A DNA stretch of 64,000 bases from contig NZ_ALVY01000228.1 of assembly GCF_000332035.1 (NCBI RefSeq), forward strand, positions 54,111-118,110, in the 5' to 3' direction. The notes under the pieces were generated by a model, which made no database searches, was not told where the DNA came from, and saw only the letters and a program-made list of their open reading frames with translations. Made by a program: the position numbers and the translations under genes. Below, piece after piece: positions 38,638-48,101 of this stretch; position 1 is the first letter of the stretch, and each line of letters opens with the position of its first letter. The DNA comes from Gloeocapsa sp. PCC 73106 (lineage in GTDB: Bacteria; Cyanobacteriota; Cyanobacteriia; Cyanobacteriales; Gloeocapsaceae).

Positions 38638-38816
38638 TGGTCTTAGTGATTAAGGTAATGGCGATCGCTTTAGTAATTAGTTTACTAATTAAATATGTTT
38701 GTGTTTACCTACCTATTACTCCTAGTACCACTAATGCTTTGATTGGCATTTTTTTTCCTGCGGGAGTCATGGCGTTACTCTTATTGTGGCGTAATAGCCA
38801 AGGACAACCAAAGTAG
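38637..38816 (+). CDS. 59-residue two-segment membrane protein
   Basis: A short gene whose ATG overlaps the stop of the response regulator and whose TAG lies two bases before the next ATG. The product has two hydrophobic stretches, residues about 3-27 (VIKVMAIALVISLLIKYVCV) and 36-50 (ALIGIFFPAGVMALLLLW), joined by a Pro/Thr turn and ending with a charged NSQGQPK tail. Three genes in a row with overlap or two-base spacing argue for real translation. No family is recognised. Confidence 0.65.
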   Translation: MVLVIKVMAIALVISLLIKYVCVYLPITPSTTNALIGIFFPAGVMALLLLWRNSQGQPK

Positions 38817-38818
38817 CT

Positions 38819-40015
38819 ATGCGAACGATTCCAGAAATTAACAAAAAAATTAACCAAGGTCGTGCTGTCGTCTGGACGGTAGAACAACTGAAGGCAAAAG
38901 TACGGGAAATAGGAATAAGCGAGTGTTTTGCACAAGTGGACGTAATTTGCACTGGTACTTTTGAACCAATGGAATCCTCGGGGGCGTTTATTAACATTGG
39001 ACATACCGATCCACCCATTAAAATACGCGAATGTTGGTTAGATGGGGTACCCGCTTACGCCGGCTTGGGTGCGGTGGATTTGTACCTAGGCGCTACCGTA
39101 ATGGCGGATTATGGTGGGGGTTCAGATAATCTAGATCCTTCCGGAATAGAAAGGGGTGGAGGGCATGTCATCGAAGAGTTAATCGCCGGAAAACAAGTGC
39201 ACCTAAAAGCGGTGGGACAAGTGACGGACTGTTACCCTCGTGCTGGGATGGAAACGATGATTAGCCGGGAGACTATTAACCAGTTTTACTTGTTTAATCC
39301 CAGAAATCTCTATCAAAATTTTATCGTCGGTGTTAACGCAGGCGATCGCCTCTTGTATACCTACCTAGGTCCCCTGTTACCACGTCTGGGAAATGCTGTT
39401 TATTCTAATCCCGGGGCTATTTCTCCTCTGTTTAATGATCCTCGTTTAGAAGTACTTGGTATTGGTAGTCGTATTTTTTTGGGAGGAGCGATGGGTTATA
39501 TTACCTGGGAAGGTACCCAGCATTTTCCTTTACAAAAACGTCTAACTAATCATACCCCGATTGGACCTGCAGCTACTTTGGCTCTCATTGCTGACGCCAA
39601 GGAAATGGATCCCTACTGGGTAAGGGGATGCTATTTCAAAAACTATGGACCTTCTTTGATGTTGGGTGTAGGTGTACCCATACCCGTTTTAAACGAGAAA
39701 GTGATCCAAAGTTGTGGAATTAAAGATGAGGAAATAGTTGCGCCGATTGTGGATTTTTCCATACCTCGACGGGTGCGCCCTACTTTTGGTTTGGTTACCT
39801 ATAGTCAATTAAAAAGTGGCAAAATTACTATCGAAGGTAAAAGTATTAGATCCGCTCCTTTAGCGAGTATATCTCGTTCTCGTGAGGTGGCTGAAGCTTT
39901 AAAAAGCCTAATTGATCAAGGTGTTTTTACTTTAACTGAGCCGGTAGCGCCTATACCGATGGATCGTTCTTTTTTGCCTCAAGATCATCTTAGTTCTCCG
40001 ATAACCTTAGAATAG
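38819..40015 (+). CDS. Homocysteine biosynthesis protein (DUF39 family)
   Basis: A 398-residue protein of the DUF39 family, whose archaeal members convert aspartate semialdehyde and sulfide to homocysteine. The family look is given by ICTGTFEPMESSGAFINIGH, GLGAVDLYLGA, DCYPRAGMET and the late GVGVPIPVLNE region. The C-terminal CBS pair and the separate ferredoxin partner of some archaea are not seen here. The gene is the third of a unit with the response regulator and tiny membrane protein. A sulfur-transfer role in methionine supply is inferred from the family. Confidence 0.82.
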   Translation: MRTIPEINKKINQGRAVVWTVEQLKAKVREIGISECFAQVDVICTGTFEPMESSGAFINIGHTDPPIKIRECWLDGVPAYAGLGAVDLYLGATVMADYGGGSDNLDPSGIERGGGHVIEELIAGKQVHLKAVGQVTDCYPRAGMETMISRETINQFYLFNPRNLYQNFIVGVNAGDRLLYTYLGPLLPRLGNAVYSNPGAISPLFNDPRLEVLGIGSRIFLGGAMGYITWEGTQHFPLQKRLTNHTPIGPAATLALIADAKEMDPYWVRGCYFKNYGPSLMLGVGVPIPVLNEKVIQSCGIKDEEIVAPIVDFSIPRRVRPTFGLVTYSQLKSGKITIEGKSIRSAPLASISRSREVAEALKSLIDQGVFTLTEPVAPIPMDRSFLPQDHLSSPITLE

Positions 40016-40023
40016 CAAAAATT

Positions 40024-42204
40024 ATGGGTAAACCCAAAAATATTAAAAAGCGTTATTTATTTTTAGTGGCAACTAGTTTATTGGGAGGTTTTGGAGCTTA
40101 TTTCTTCTTTAAACCTCAAATTAACAGTTTTGGTAGAGAATTATTGGCAATAGCTGAAGATTATCGGTTTCATTTGCTTAAATCGGCAATAGAACCCGAG
40201 ATTCAACCCTCTGTGGTTCTCAATTTAGTTCTACAAACACCAGAAGCTAGAGAAGCAGAACTCCGGAAAATCGCCGCAGGAACACCGAGTCAGGAACGTA
40301 ATCGCGCTCGTTATCTGTTGGCTTCGGATTTACTGCAAGCATACGAAGGAGGCGAAGCTTTAACCCTACTGAAGAGACTAGAATATACTTACCCACTGAT
40401 GACTCCTTATATTCTGCTTAAACGGGGTCGAGCTTATGAGTTAACTAATGACAAAGAACAAGCTCAAGCAGTTTGGCTTAAACTCTTCGAAGATTATCCT
40501 AAAAGTGCAGCTTCTGCTCAAGCTTTGTATCAGTTGGGTAATTACGATCCTCAATATCTTGAGGAAATGATCTCTCGCTTTCCTCAACACCCATTGACTC
40601 ATGAAATTGTACGTAAACGTCTTGATTCAAATCCCGATCAGTTCGATTTACTTTTACTGTTGGCTACTTATGATCACAGTGATGAAACTAATCAGATCAG
40701 AGATCGCTTGGTTTTAGAGTATAGCGATCGCCTAACGCAAAAAGACTGGCAAACAATCGGTGGAGGATACTGGCAAAATCGAGAATATCGCAAAGCTTCT
40801 GATGCTTATCGCTTCGATCCGGGGAATCCTCGCAGTCTCTATCGTACGGCTAAGGGCTTAGAAACTAGCGGCAATCCCAGAGAAGCAATATCTTGGTACA
40901 AAAAACTGGTTATCCAATTTCCTGACGCTCAAGAAACGGCTTTAGCGTTAGAACATTTAGCTACCCTATCAGAGGCTAAGGCTTCTTTGTTTTATTTGGA
41001 TTTATTAATTGAAAAATTCCCTGAACAAGGGGCTATGGCTTTTTACCGCAAAGGCATTATTTTGGATTTTCTTGAATCCTATGAATCGGCAGAACAAGCC
41101 AGAAAAACTCTTTTAACTGAATATCCTGATTCGGAAGCGGCGATCGAATATCGTTGGCAAATGGCACAGAAATCAGCTCAATCAGGCAATAAACAGCAAG
41201 CGATCGATTGGATTCAACCGATCCTGGCTACTTCTTCTTCTAGTGACATCGCCGCAGAAGCTGTATTCTGGATGGGTAAGTGGTCTTTAGACTTGGGTAA
41301 AACTAAAGAAGCAGAAACTGCTTTTGAATACGTGTTAACTCATCACTGGCAATCTTATTACGCTTGGCGATCTGCGGTTCTTTTGGGCTGGGACGTAGGA
41401 GATTTTACCGATGTAAGACTCATGAATCCTGAAGTAACACTTCCTCGCACTCGTTCTGTGCCCCCGGCAGGCTCGGCAACTTTTCAAGAGTTGTTTATAC
41501 TTGGTCAGGATGCAGATGCACGCTATCTGTTTGAATCAGAAATAGGCGATCGCCAAGAGCCTAGCGTAGCTGAGCAATTTACCGTGGCGCTACTCAAACT
41601 TGAGCAACAGCAATACCGTCAAGCTATTAATCTCATTTGGAACCTGAAGACTAGGGAAGAGCCGCAAGATATAGCCGAGTGGCAAAAATTGCGGCAAACA
41701 TCAGAATATTGGCAAGCTCTTTTTCCTTTTCCTCATTATCAGACGATTTTAGCTTGGTCGTTAGAAAGAGACTTGAACCCTTTACTGGTGATCTCATTGA
41801 TTCGTCAAGAGTCAACCTTTGAAGTTGAGGCGCTTTCTCCCGTGGGGGCTACCGGATTGATGCAAGTTATGCCCAGTACAGCTAAGTGGATCTCAGAAAT
41901 TAGTGATATTGACTCAAACTATTCTCTAGTTAACCCCGAAGATAATGTTAGTTTAGGTAGTTGGTATTTTAACCATACCCATGAACAATACCAAGATAAC
42001 TCTCTACTCGCTGTTGCTAGTTACAATGCAGGACCGGGCAACGTCAATAAATGGAAAAAAAAATATCCTTTGACCGATCCTGATGTTTTTGTGAATAATA
42101 TACCCTTCCCTGAGACTAAAGGATATGTAAAATCCGTATTTGGTAATTACTGGAATTACTTGCGTATTTACAATCCTCAAGTGTCTCAGCTACTCTCACA
42201 ATAA
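40024..42204 (+). CDS. Soluble lytic transglycosylase-type murein hydrolase
   Basis: A 726-residue Slt70-like protein. An N-terminal membrane segment lies at about residues 9-29. About 450 residues of TPR-like helical repeats follow (for example ALTLLKRLEYTYP and KTKEAETAFEYVL). A C-terminal goose-lysozyme-like domain starts near residue 580, with catalytic Glu596 in RQES, then VGATGLMQVMPSTA and SYNAGPGNVNKW. It cleaves peptidoglycan with 1,6-anhydro product formation. It begins eight bases after the DUF39 gene stop and may be in the same unit. Confidence 0.9.
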   Translation: MGKPKNIKKRYLFLVATSLLGGFGAYFFFKPQINSFGRELLAIAEDYRFHLLKSAIEPEIQPSVVLNLVLQTPEAREAELRKIAAGTPSQERNRARYLLASDLLQAYEGGEALTLLKRLEYTYPLMTPYILLKRGRAYELTNDKEQAQAVWLKLFEDYPKSAASAQALYQLGNYDPQYLEEMISRFPQHPLTHEIVRKRLDSNPDQFDLLLLLATYDHSDETNQIRDRLVLEYSDRLTQKDWQTIGGGYWQNREYRKASDAYRFDPGNPRSLYRTAKGLETSGNPREAISWYKKLVIQFPDAQETALALEHLATLSEAKASLFYLDLLIEKFPEQGAMAFYRKGIILDFLESYESAEQARKTLLTEYPDSEAAIEYRWQMAQKSAQSGNKQQAIDWIQPILATSSSSDIAAEAVFWMGKWSLDLGKTKEAETAFEYVLTHHWQSYYAWRSAVLLGWDVGDFTDVRLMNPEVTLPRTRSVPPAGSATFQELFILGQDADARYLFESEIGDRQEPSVAEQFTVALLKLEQQQYRQAINLIWNLKTREEPQDIAEWQKLRQTSEYWQALFPFPHYQTILAWSLERDLNPLLVISLIRQESTFEVEALSPVGATGLMQVMPSTAKWISEISDIDSNYSLVNPEDNVSLGSWYFNHTHEQYQDNSLLAVASYNAGPGNVNKWKKKYPLTDPDVFVNNIPFPETKGYVKSVFGNYWNYLRIYNPQVSQLLSQ

Positions 42205-42215
42205 GAGCACGGGGG

Positions 42216-42557
42216 CTATTCGGCTGCTTTGAAGCCTTCTTTACTGATGGGGACTAAGTCTCCGTAAGTGGTTAAACCCAGCAACATCGGTTGGTTTTCC
42301 GGAATTAGTTTCCCGGTAAAAACACAACTTTCGTCTTTGGCTGCGGTAGCTTCAATCGTGGCACGAATATCAGCTTTAGAGAACTTAGGTCGATAATCTC
42401 CAGATTTTTGCTGTACATAGTTCCAGAGTATATCTCTGATCAGGGCTTGATAACCTTGATTACCGGAGAGTTTTTTAAGTTTCTCTTTGAGCTGTCTTTC
42501 TAAACGAATACTCGTTACTTCCATTTCGGTGGTCGATGTTCGATTCATTGTGCGCAT
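42216..42557 (-). CDS. Ribbon-helix-helix-like small protein
   Basis: A 113-residue protein. A short basic region with a ribbon-helix-helix feel (VTSIRLERQLKEKLKKLSG, then YQALIRDILWNYVQ) is followed by an acidic, cysteine-bearing tail (FTGKLIPENQPML). The ATG at 42557 has GAGGG seven bases upstream and is preferred over a TTG. It could be a DNA-binding repressor or orphan antitoxin; no toxin gene is adjacent. It converges with the transglycosylase gene. Confidence 0.55.
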   Translation of the reverse strand: MRTMNRTSTTEMEVTSIRLERQLKEKLKKLSGNQGYQALIRDILWNYVQQKSGDYRPKFSKADIRATIEATAAKDESCVFTGKLIPENQPMLLGLTTYGDLVPISKEGFKAAE

Positions 42558-42733
42558 ATGTTGTCCCTCAAACAATAATTAGTATTTAGAGTACTATTAT
42601 TGTAGTGTATTTCGCGTTATTTTTCAATAAAATAAAAAAATTTTTTTTTATTCAAAATTTTCAGGAAAGACAAATCTAGAAAATGTAGTTAATCATTGTC
42701 AGGCTTATTAGCACCAGGAGAGTATTTTAACTT

Positions 42734-43123
42734 ATGCTTAAATTTACCTATACTGAAAATGGGGTCAATCTGGAGTGGTTAACGGAATCGTTAGATGAAT
42801 GGGTTACTACTCGAGTTATCTTAGCTTTACGAGCTGGCATACCTATGTGTCTTCAACCTAGCACCGCTTCTTTCCTTCTTCCCAATGATTGGGAAATTTT
42901 AGAGGAACTAGCTACAATAGTTGCTCAAGAAGAAGGAGAAAACCTGGAGGTCTACACAAGTACCGATGACTCGATCGAAATCACTCTCAGAGGAACTTGG
43001 ATAGTTTCCGATTTAGAACAACAGGAGGGGATCTTTGTCACTATGTTAGACAGTGACACTGAGATGTTAATCTTTCAACTCTGGCTTAAAGCCCATGTAA
43101 GGGTCTCAGTAGGTATCAATTAA
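42734..43123 (+). CDS. Conserved cyanobacterial hypothetical protein
   Basis: A 129-residue acidic protein without signal or cysteine-rich motif (its only Cys is in PMCLQPSTASFLLP). It is predicted alpha/beta: WLTESLDEWVTTRVILALRAG, then IEITLRGTWIVSDLEQQEGIFV. I recall similar cyanobacterial proteins but cannot name a function. Its stop overlaps the stop of the VKOR gene by four bases on the opposite strand. The upstream 150 bases are very AT-rich and probably contain the promoter. Confidence 0.55.
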   Translation: MLKFTYTENGVNLEWLTESLDEWVTTRVILALRAGIPMCLQPSTASFLLPNDWEILEELATIVAQEEGENLEVYTSTDDSIEITLRGTWIVSDLEQQEGIFVTMLDSDTEMLIFQLWLKAHVRVSVGIN

Positions 43124-44103
43124 CGAAGAGTATATTTAAAATCTTCGCTACCTTGGTAGTCAGAAAATTGGGCGAGATTCTCTAGGGTTTGGGTACCTTG
43201 GTAGATTTGCCCTTTGATTTCCCAAGATGGATAGGAAGCTATTTTAGCCGTTTGACAAGTTTCGACTTGAGGATTTTTACCACGAGGATCGCATTCTTGA
43301 TAGTTGATTTTAGTCACAGCTTCTTGACCAAACAGTTGTTTTTGCTCAAAACAATGGGGACACCAATACGCACCATACATTTTAGCTCCAATCTTTGTCA
43401 GATGTTCTGCTAGGGCGATTTCTGCAGGTCCTGAGATAGTTGTCATTTCCCAACCTTGGGGAGCAACAGGTTGCGTGGTAATCGCTGGTATGGGAATTCT
43501 ACCCGTGGCGTCTGGTGTCTCAGCTACTTGGCTCGGATTGCTAAAAATCACCAGAGTAGCGATTAAAGTAATAAAGCCTACGATAATTCCAGTAAACCAA
43601 ATTTGACCTGAATCATCCCACTCGCGACCGATGATAGTCAAAGTGAGCAAACTTATCGCTAGTACAGCCGAGGTGATGCAGTAAAGACAGGGTACTTTTA
43701 ATTCAGATACCAGAATAAAGATCAAATAGGCGCTAAATACGGTCATCGCGGTAGCACCTATCAGTAAAAATAACCAAGTCCAGTTTTCTAAGTCTTTTTG
43801 AAATGTTTTACTCTTTTGTGCTTTTAACCATAAGGGTGCTAAAGCAAAACTCGCCATAGATAGATAAGCTAGAGAGCCAAATAAACTTAGAGGAAGACCA
43901 AAAATTTCCCCATAACGACTATTGAGAACGCTATTACAATTAGCACCAGCTTCGGCAGCACCAGCGATACAAGCAACTTCTCCGTTTTGCAGTTTAACAA
44001 AGGTAAGATAGGCGGTCAAGATAGCTCCAACCAGGGCGATCGCTCCTATCAACCAACGAGATTGCCGATAAATCCAAGGGATGGGACGTTTGCGACTAAT
44101 CAT
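43120..44103 (-). CDS. VKOR-thioredoxin fusion disulfide-forming protein
   Basis: A 327-residue membrane protein of the vitamin K epoxide reductase family fused to a thioredoxin-like domain, the cyanobacterial disulfide-generating system. The VKOR part (about residues 15-190) has membrane helices, loop Cys45 and Cys56, and active-site Cys139/Cys142 in CLYC. The C-terminal domain (about 220-327) has CPHC (Cys248/Cys251) after AYW. The pair passes electrons from periplasmic thiols to quinone. It is complete, including both CxxC sites. Confidence 0.93.
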   Translation of the reverse strand: MISRKRPIPWIYRQSRWLIGAIALVGAILTAYLTFVKLQNGEVACIAGAAEAGANCNSVLNSRYGEIFGLPLSLFGSLAYLSMASFALAPLWLKAQKSKTFQKDLENWTWLFLLIGATAMTVFSAYLIFILVSELKVPCLYCITSAVLAISLLTLTIIGREWDDSGQIWFTGIIVGFITLIATLVIFSNPSQVAETPDATGRIPIPAITTQPVAPQGWEMTTISGPAEIALAEHLTKIGAKMYGAYWCPHCFEQKQLFGQEAVTKINYQECDPRGKNPQVETCQTAKIASYPSWEIKGQIYQGTQTLENLAQFSDYQGSEDFKYTLR

Positions 44104-44152
44104 GTTTATTTATCAACTCAAATATAATTTACATTTTAAAACTTTAAGCTCT

Positions 44153-44947
44153 TTACCTGCGCACAGCGTCGACAAATTGAGATACTTTTAAAGGATCTAT
44201 GGTTTCTGTTATTTTGCCGTGACGTTTCAAAGAACTAGCTACGATCACACCATCGGCGGTTTTCATTAATTCTGGGACGTTTTCCCAAGTGGCGCCGCTG
44301 CCGATCAAGATTGGGGTATTCTGGGCTACAGAAGCCGCTATGGTTAAGTCTTCCAGGCTCGGTGGAACCCCCGTCGCGTTTCCAGAGATAATGATTCCAT
44401 CGGCTAAACCCCGTTCGATCGTCTCTTGAGCTACCGTTTTTAAATCAGGAGTACCTAAGGCTCGAGCGTGTTTGACCAAGACATCGGCAAAAATGGCCGT
44501 ATTGGTGCCTAATTCTCGACGATAACGCAACAATTCGTCAGCTTTTCCTTCGATAAGACCTTGGTCGGTTGCCATTACTCCTGTTAATACATTTACCCTA
44601 ATGAAAGGAGCACCGATACAACCGGCGATCGCGAGGGCGCTATGGGCATCATTGCGTAACACGTTGATTCCTACTGGTAACATAATTAAGTTCATTAAAC
44701 GCTCAATTACCAGAGTCATCGCACTCACTACCGCGGGATCGACTTGACCTTTAGTAAATGGCGCATCAAAAAAATTCTCAACGATAATACCATCTACCCC
44801 TCCTGCAGCTAAAGCCGCAGCTTCTTGTTCGGCTCTTTCAATCACCGTCTTTAAATTGCCTCCCCAACGAGGTGAGGTAGGTAGGGGTAACAAATGAACA
44901 ACACCAATGATTGGGTGGGATGTCTGAAAAATTTGATTTAAATCCAC
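44153..44947 (-). CDS. btpA: BtpA family photosystem I biogenesis protein
   Basis: A 264-residue TIM-barrel-like protein of the BtpA/SgcQ family; in Synechocystis BtpA is needed for stable photosystem I accumulation. Family strings are PIIGVVHLLPLPTSPRWGG, GVDGIIVENFFDAPF, and RVNVLTGVMATDQGLIEG, with late LIGSGATWENV. It lies between the VKOR gene (same strand, 49 bases downstream) and a divergent epimerase gene. The biochemical activity of the family is not settled. Confidence 0.9.
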   Translation of the reverse strand: MDLNQIFQTSHPIIGVVHLLPLPTSPRWGGNLKTVIERAEQEAAALAAGGVDGIIVENFFDAPFTKGQVDPAVVSAMTLVIERLMNLIMLPVGINVLRNDAHSALAIAGCIGAPFIRVNVLTGVMATDQGLIEGKADELLRYRRELGTNTAIFADVLVKHARALGTPDLKTVAQETIERGLADGIIISGNATGVPPSLEDLTIAASVAQNTPILIGSGATWENVPELMKTADGVIVASSLKRHGKITETIDPLKVSQFVDAVRR

Positions 44948-45038
44948 TGGGGTCTACCTAATAACGTATCATGTGTTTACAGTTTAAGGTACTATTCCAA
45001 ATATTCAATTGTACAAGAGATAAGGTTGTTTGTGAGAT

Positions 45039-46043
45039 ATGAAATTAATGATTACAGGGGCTTCTGGTTTTCTCGGTAGCTACGTGACATCGGCAGCTCT
45101 CAAACAAGGACATCAAGTTAAAGCAATAGTCCGTCCCCATAAAACTGCTTTATCCTGGTTAAGTCATCCCGATATGGAGCTAATTGCTTTGGATTTAGCA
45201 ACGGGGGAAGGTTTGGTTGAAGCTTTAGCTCAAGTAGATGGGGTGATTCATCTAGCTGCTGCCAAAACTGGCGACTACTCCACTCAGTATTCTGGTACGG
45301 TGCAAACCACAGAAAATTTACTCACAGCCATGTCTCAAGCGATGGTTAATAGACTTATCGCCATTAGCAGTTTTTCTGTTTATGACTATTTAAATATTCC
45401 CGCGGGTGCGACTGTAACTGAAGATTCTCCCCTGGAGTCTAAGCCTCAATTTAGAGATATTTACGCTCAAACCAAACTGATTCAAGAAACTAAGTGCCGT
45501 GAATTCGCTCAAAAAGGCGGTAAAGTTACTATTATTCGCCCTGGCATGATTTATGGTCGCGATTATCTCTGGAATGCTTGTTTGGGCAGTCCCATATCTC
45601 CTAATTTATGGCTGCGTATCGGGAATGAAGCTACTATACCTCTTATATACGTGGAAAATTGCGCTGAAGCAATAGTTAAAGCGGCTCAACAAACAGAGGC
45701 GATCGCTCAGACTCTAAATCTAGTTGACGATGATTTACCTCAACAAAAAATTTACGTCCAAAAATTGCAAGAAAAAATCTCTAACAATCCCTCTAGTATC
45801 TTGCTTCCTTGGTCTCTGGTTAACTCCATCGCGGGGATTTCTTGGTCTATCAATCAAAACTTATTCCAAGGGAAATTAAAGCTACCCTCAACTTTAATAC
45901 CTCCTCGTCTTCATGCTCGTTTTAAACAACTAAATTATACTAATGAGCGAGCTAAAGGGGTCTTACTCTGGCAACCTCGTTACTCTCTAGATACAGCTTT
46001 AGAGAGAATAGGTAGCAATCTTGATTTATTAGCTGTTAACTAA
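45039..46043 (+). CDS. NAD-dependent epimerase/dehydratase
   Basis: A 334-residue extended short-chain dehydrogenase. The Rossmann motif GASGFLG lies at residues 7-13, a Ser in AISSFSVYDY and YxxxK in YAQTK form the catalytic site, and IIRPGMIYG is the usual downstream motif. It probably acts on a nucleotide sugar, because a glycosyltransferase follows 18 bases later on the same strand. The exact reaction (epimerase, dehydratase or reductase) is not determined. Confidence 0.85.
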   Translation: MKLMITGASGFLGSYVTSAALKQGHQVKAIVRPHKTALSWLSHPDMELIALDLATGEGLVEALAQVDGVIHLAAAKTGDYSTQYSGTVQTTENLLTAMSQAMVNRLIAISSFSVYDYLNIPAGATVTEDSPLESKPQFRDIYAQTKLIQETKCREFAQKGGKVTIIRPGMIYGRDYLWNACLGSPISPNLWLRIGNEATIPLIYVENCAEAIVKAAQQTEAIAQTLNLVDDDLPQQKIYVQKLQEKISNNPSSILLPWSLVNSIAGISWSINQNLFQGKLKLPSTLIPPRLHARFKQLNYTNERAKGVLLWQPRYSLDTALERIGSNLDLLAVN

Positions 46044-46061
46044 ACAGGGAGAGCAAAATTT

Positions 46062-47294
46062 ATGCGTATTGCTTACATGACGAGCGAGTATCCTCGAGCA
46101 ACGGATACGTTTATTCAACGAGAAATAGAAGCTTTGCGGCTTAACGGCGCTGAAGTCTATACTTTTTCGATTCGTCGTACGGGGGATGAACATATCGTGG
46201 GACCAGAACAACAAAAAGAAAGAGACAATACTTTTTATGTTTTACCTCCTAATATTTTGCGTCTGTTATTATCTCATCTGACTTTACTATTTACAGCCCC
46301 TGGACGATACTTTAAAACCATAGTACTAGCTTGGTCTACCCGTAGGTATGGGGTGATGGGAACTATCTATCAACTGTTTTATTTTCTCGAAGCAGGGGTA
46401 ATCGCTCAAGAAATCCGCCAAAAAGATATACAGCATCTACACAATCACTTTGGGGATTCGAGCTGTAGCGTAGCGATGTTAGCTTCTTCTCTTGGTGGTT
46501 TTACTTATAGTTTTTCCCTCCATGGTCCCTATATCTTTTTTAATCCCTATGGTTGGAGATTGGATGAGAAAATTAAACGGGCTTTATTTGTGTCTTGTAT
46601 TAGCCACTATTGTCGCAGTCAAGGGATGATTTTGGGGGCGATCGATAATTGGTCCAAAATGTATATCGTTCACTGCGGTGTAGATCCTGATTTATATGAA
46701 CTGGTCCCCCATGCAGGTCTTGGGTTAAGATTACTCTACCTAGGTAGATTAGCAGGAGTAAAGGGTTTACCCATCTTATTTGAAAGTATCGCTAGCTTGA
46801 AAACTATCTTCCCCGATTTGGTGCTTAATCTAGTGGGCGATGGGGAAGAAAGGGCTAAATTAGAAGCTATGGTGACAGAGCTAGATATAGTAAATAACGT
46901 CCAATTCCTTGGTTATCAATCCCAAGCTGAAGTGAGAAAACGTCTACAAGCAACGGATATCTACGTTTTACCTAGCTTCGCTGAAGGGATTTCTGTATCT
47001 CTGATGGAAGCGATGGCCGCCGGAGTACCAGTGGTAACTACTCAAATTGCTGGAGTTAATGAGTTAGTAGATAATGGTATCAGTGGTTATATTGTTCCTG
47101 CAGGTGATGCGATTTCTCTAACTGATAAGTTAAAAAGACTAATTACTGACCCAGAATTAAGAAATACTATGGGTAAAGCGGGAAGACTCAAAGTAGAAAC
47201 AGAATTTAATCTCAATCTCGAGGCTAATTGGTTGGCTAAAATTATGCGTGAGTATTTGAGCGGTAAGCCAGATTTGCCAAGTCCACGTTATTAG
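46062..47294 (+). CDS. Glycosyltransferase family 4 protein
   Basis: A 410-residue GT-B enzyme. The N-terminal domain starts at the SEYPRATDTFIQREI string that is common in WcaL-like transferases. The C-terminal donor-binding domain has YLGRLAGVKGLP, LVGDGEER and the Ex7E motif in EGISVSLMEAMAAGVPVV. It transfers a sugar from a nucleotide donor in polysaccharide or glycolipid synthesis. It probably forms a two-gene unit with the preceding epimerase. Confidence 0.88.
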   Translation: MRIAYMTSEYPRATDTFIQREIEALRLNGAEVYTFSIRRTGDEHIVGPEQQKERDNTFYVLPPNILRLLLSHLTLLFTAPGRYFKTIVLAWSTRRYGVMGTIYQLFYFLEAGVIAQEIRQKDIQHLHNHFGDSSCSVAMLASSLGGFTYSFSLHGPYIFFNPYGWRLDEKIKRALFVSCISHYCRSQGMILGAIDNWSKMYIVHCGVDPDLYELVPHAGLGLRLLYLGRLAGVKGLPILFESIASLKTIFPDLVLNLVGDGEERAKLEAMVTELDIVNNVQFLGYQSQAEVRKRLQATDIYVLPSFAEGISVSLMEAMAAGVPVVTTQIAGVNELVDNGISGYIVPAGDAISLTDKLKRLITDPELRNTMGKAGRLKVETEFNLNLEANWLAKIMREYLSGKPDLPSPRY

Positions 47295-47942
47295 TTATTT
47301 CAGTAACTGTCTAACCTCAGTTTTGAACTTTCTTAGGGCCGAACTTGTGCCGATCGCCTTGCTTTGCTCAATACACTGGGCAATCATTTCAGCCAAATTA
47401 GGTAATTTTGGGAAAGTTGGGCTAGTTTTAGACTCAACATACTTTCCCTGGCGCAGAACGTTAATTTGCAGATTACCATCTCTTCTAAATCGCCATAATT
47501 CAGGGACTCCTAGCGCTTGATAGTTATCGAATTCCGTGCGGGACGTGATATCAATTTCAATGGCTAAATCAGGAGGTGGATCGATAGTCAGATCGATTTT
47601 GTTCTTGCCAATTACATCGCTTCGCGAAGCGATGTAAAATGATTCGTCGGGCTCTACCCCTTGATTCATATTGAAATTTTTGAAGGTAGTCGAAGCAGAT
47701 GGTTCGTAATCAATCTGGAATTCTTCTAATAAAAACTCCACTATATTTCCAATAATGCTTTTCGCTTTTTCATGTTCTAGCAGTGGAGTCATTATTTCCA
47801 AAGTTCCTTGACTATAAGAAAGTTTAGTTCCCCGATGTTCTCCTAGATCTTCTAGAATAGATTCAAATTGCTCCCAACTAACATCTTTGAGTAGTAATCT
47901 TTCACCAGGTGGGACGATGATTTGTTCGAGTTTTATTTGCAT
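47295..47942 (-). CDS. Uma2/DUF820 PD-(D/E)XK-fold protein
   Basis: A 215-residue member of the Uma2 (DUF820) family, extremely numerous in cyanobacteria. The nuclease-like acids are in GVEPDESFYI and PPDLAIEIDIT, followed by a RREFDNY-like segment (SRTEFDNYQALGVPELW). The function is unproven; mobile-element-associated or defence nuclease roles have been proposed. A short exact palindrome, CATCGCTTCGCGAAGCGATG at 47618-47637, lies within the gene. Its stop abuts the stop of the glycosyltransferase gene. Confidence 0.8.
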   Translation of the reverse strand: MQIKLEQIIVPPGERLLLKDVSWEQFESILEDLGEHRGTKLSYSQGTLEIMTPLLEHEKAKSIIGNIVEFLLEEFQIDYEPSASTTFKNFNMNQGVEPDESFYIASRSDVIGKNKIDLTIDPPPDLAIEIDITSRTEFDNYQALGVPELWRFRRDGNLQINVLRQGKYVESKTSPTFPKLPNLAEMIAQCIEQSKAIGTSSALRKFKTEVRQLLK

Positions 47943-48101
47943 TGGTTTTAGCTGTTTCTTTAAATACTAGAGCAAATAAACCAAGATAAACATAATTATC
48001 TAAACAACATCAACGAAATGCCAGTAAAGTTCATGCTATAATCAATTCAGGCTCAGTCACTTAGCCTTAACCTAACACATAAGAAGATGTGATTGATATA
48101 A

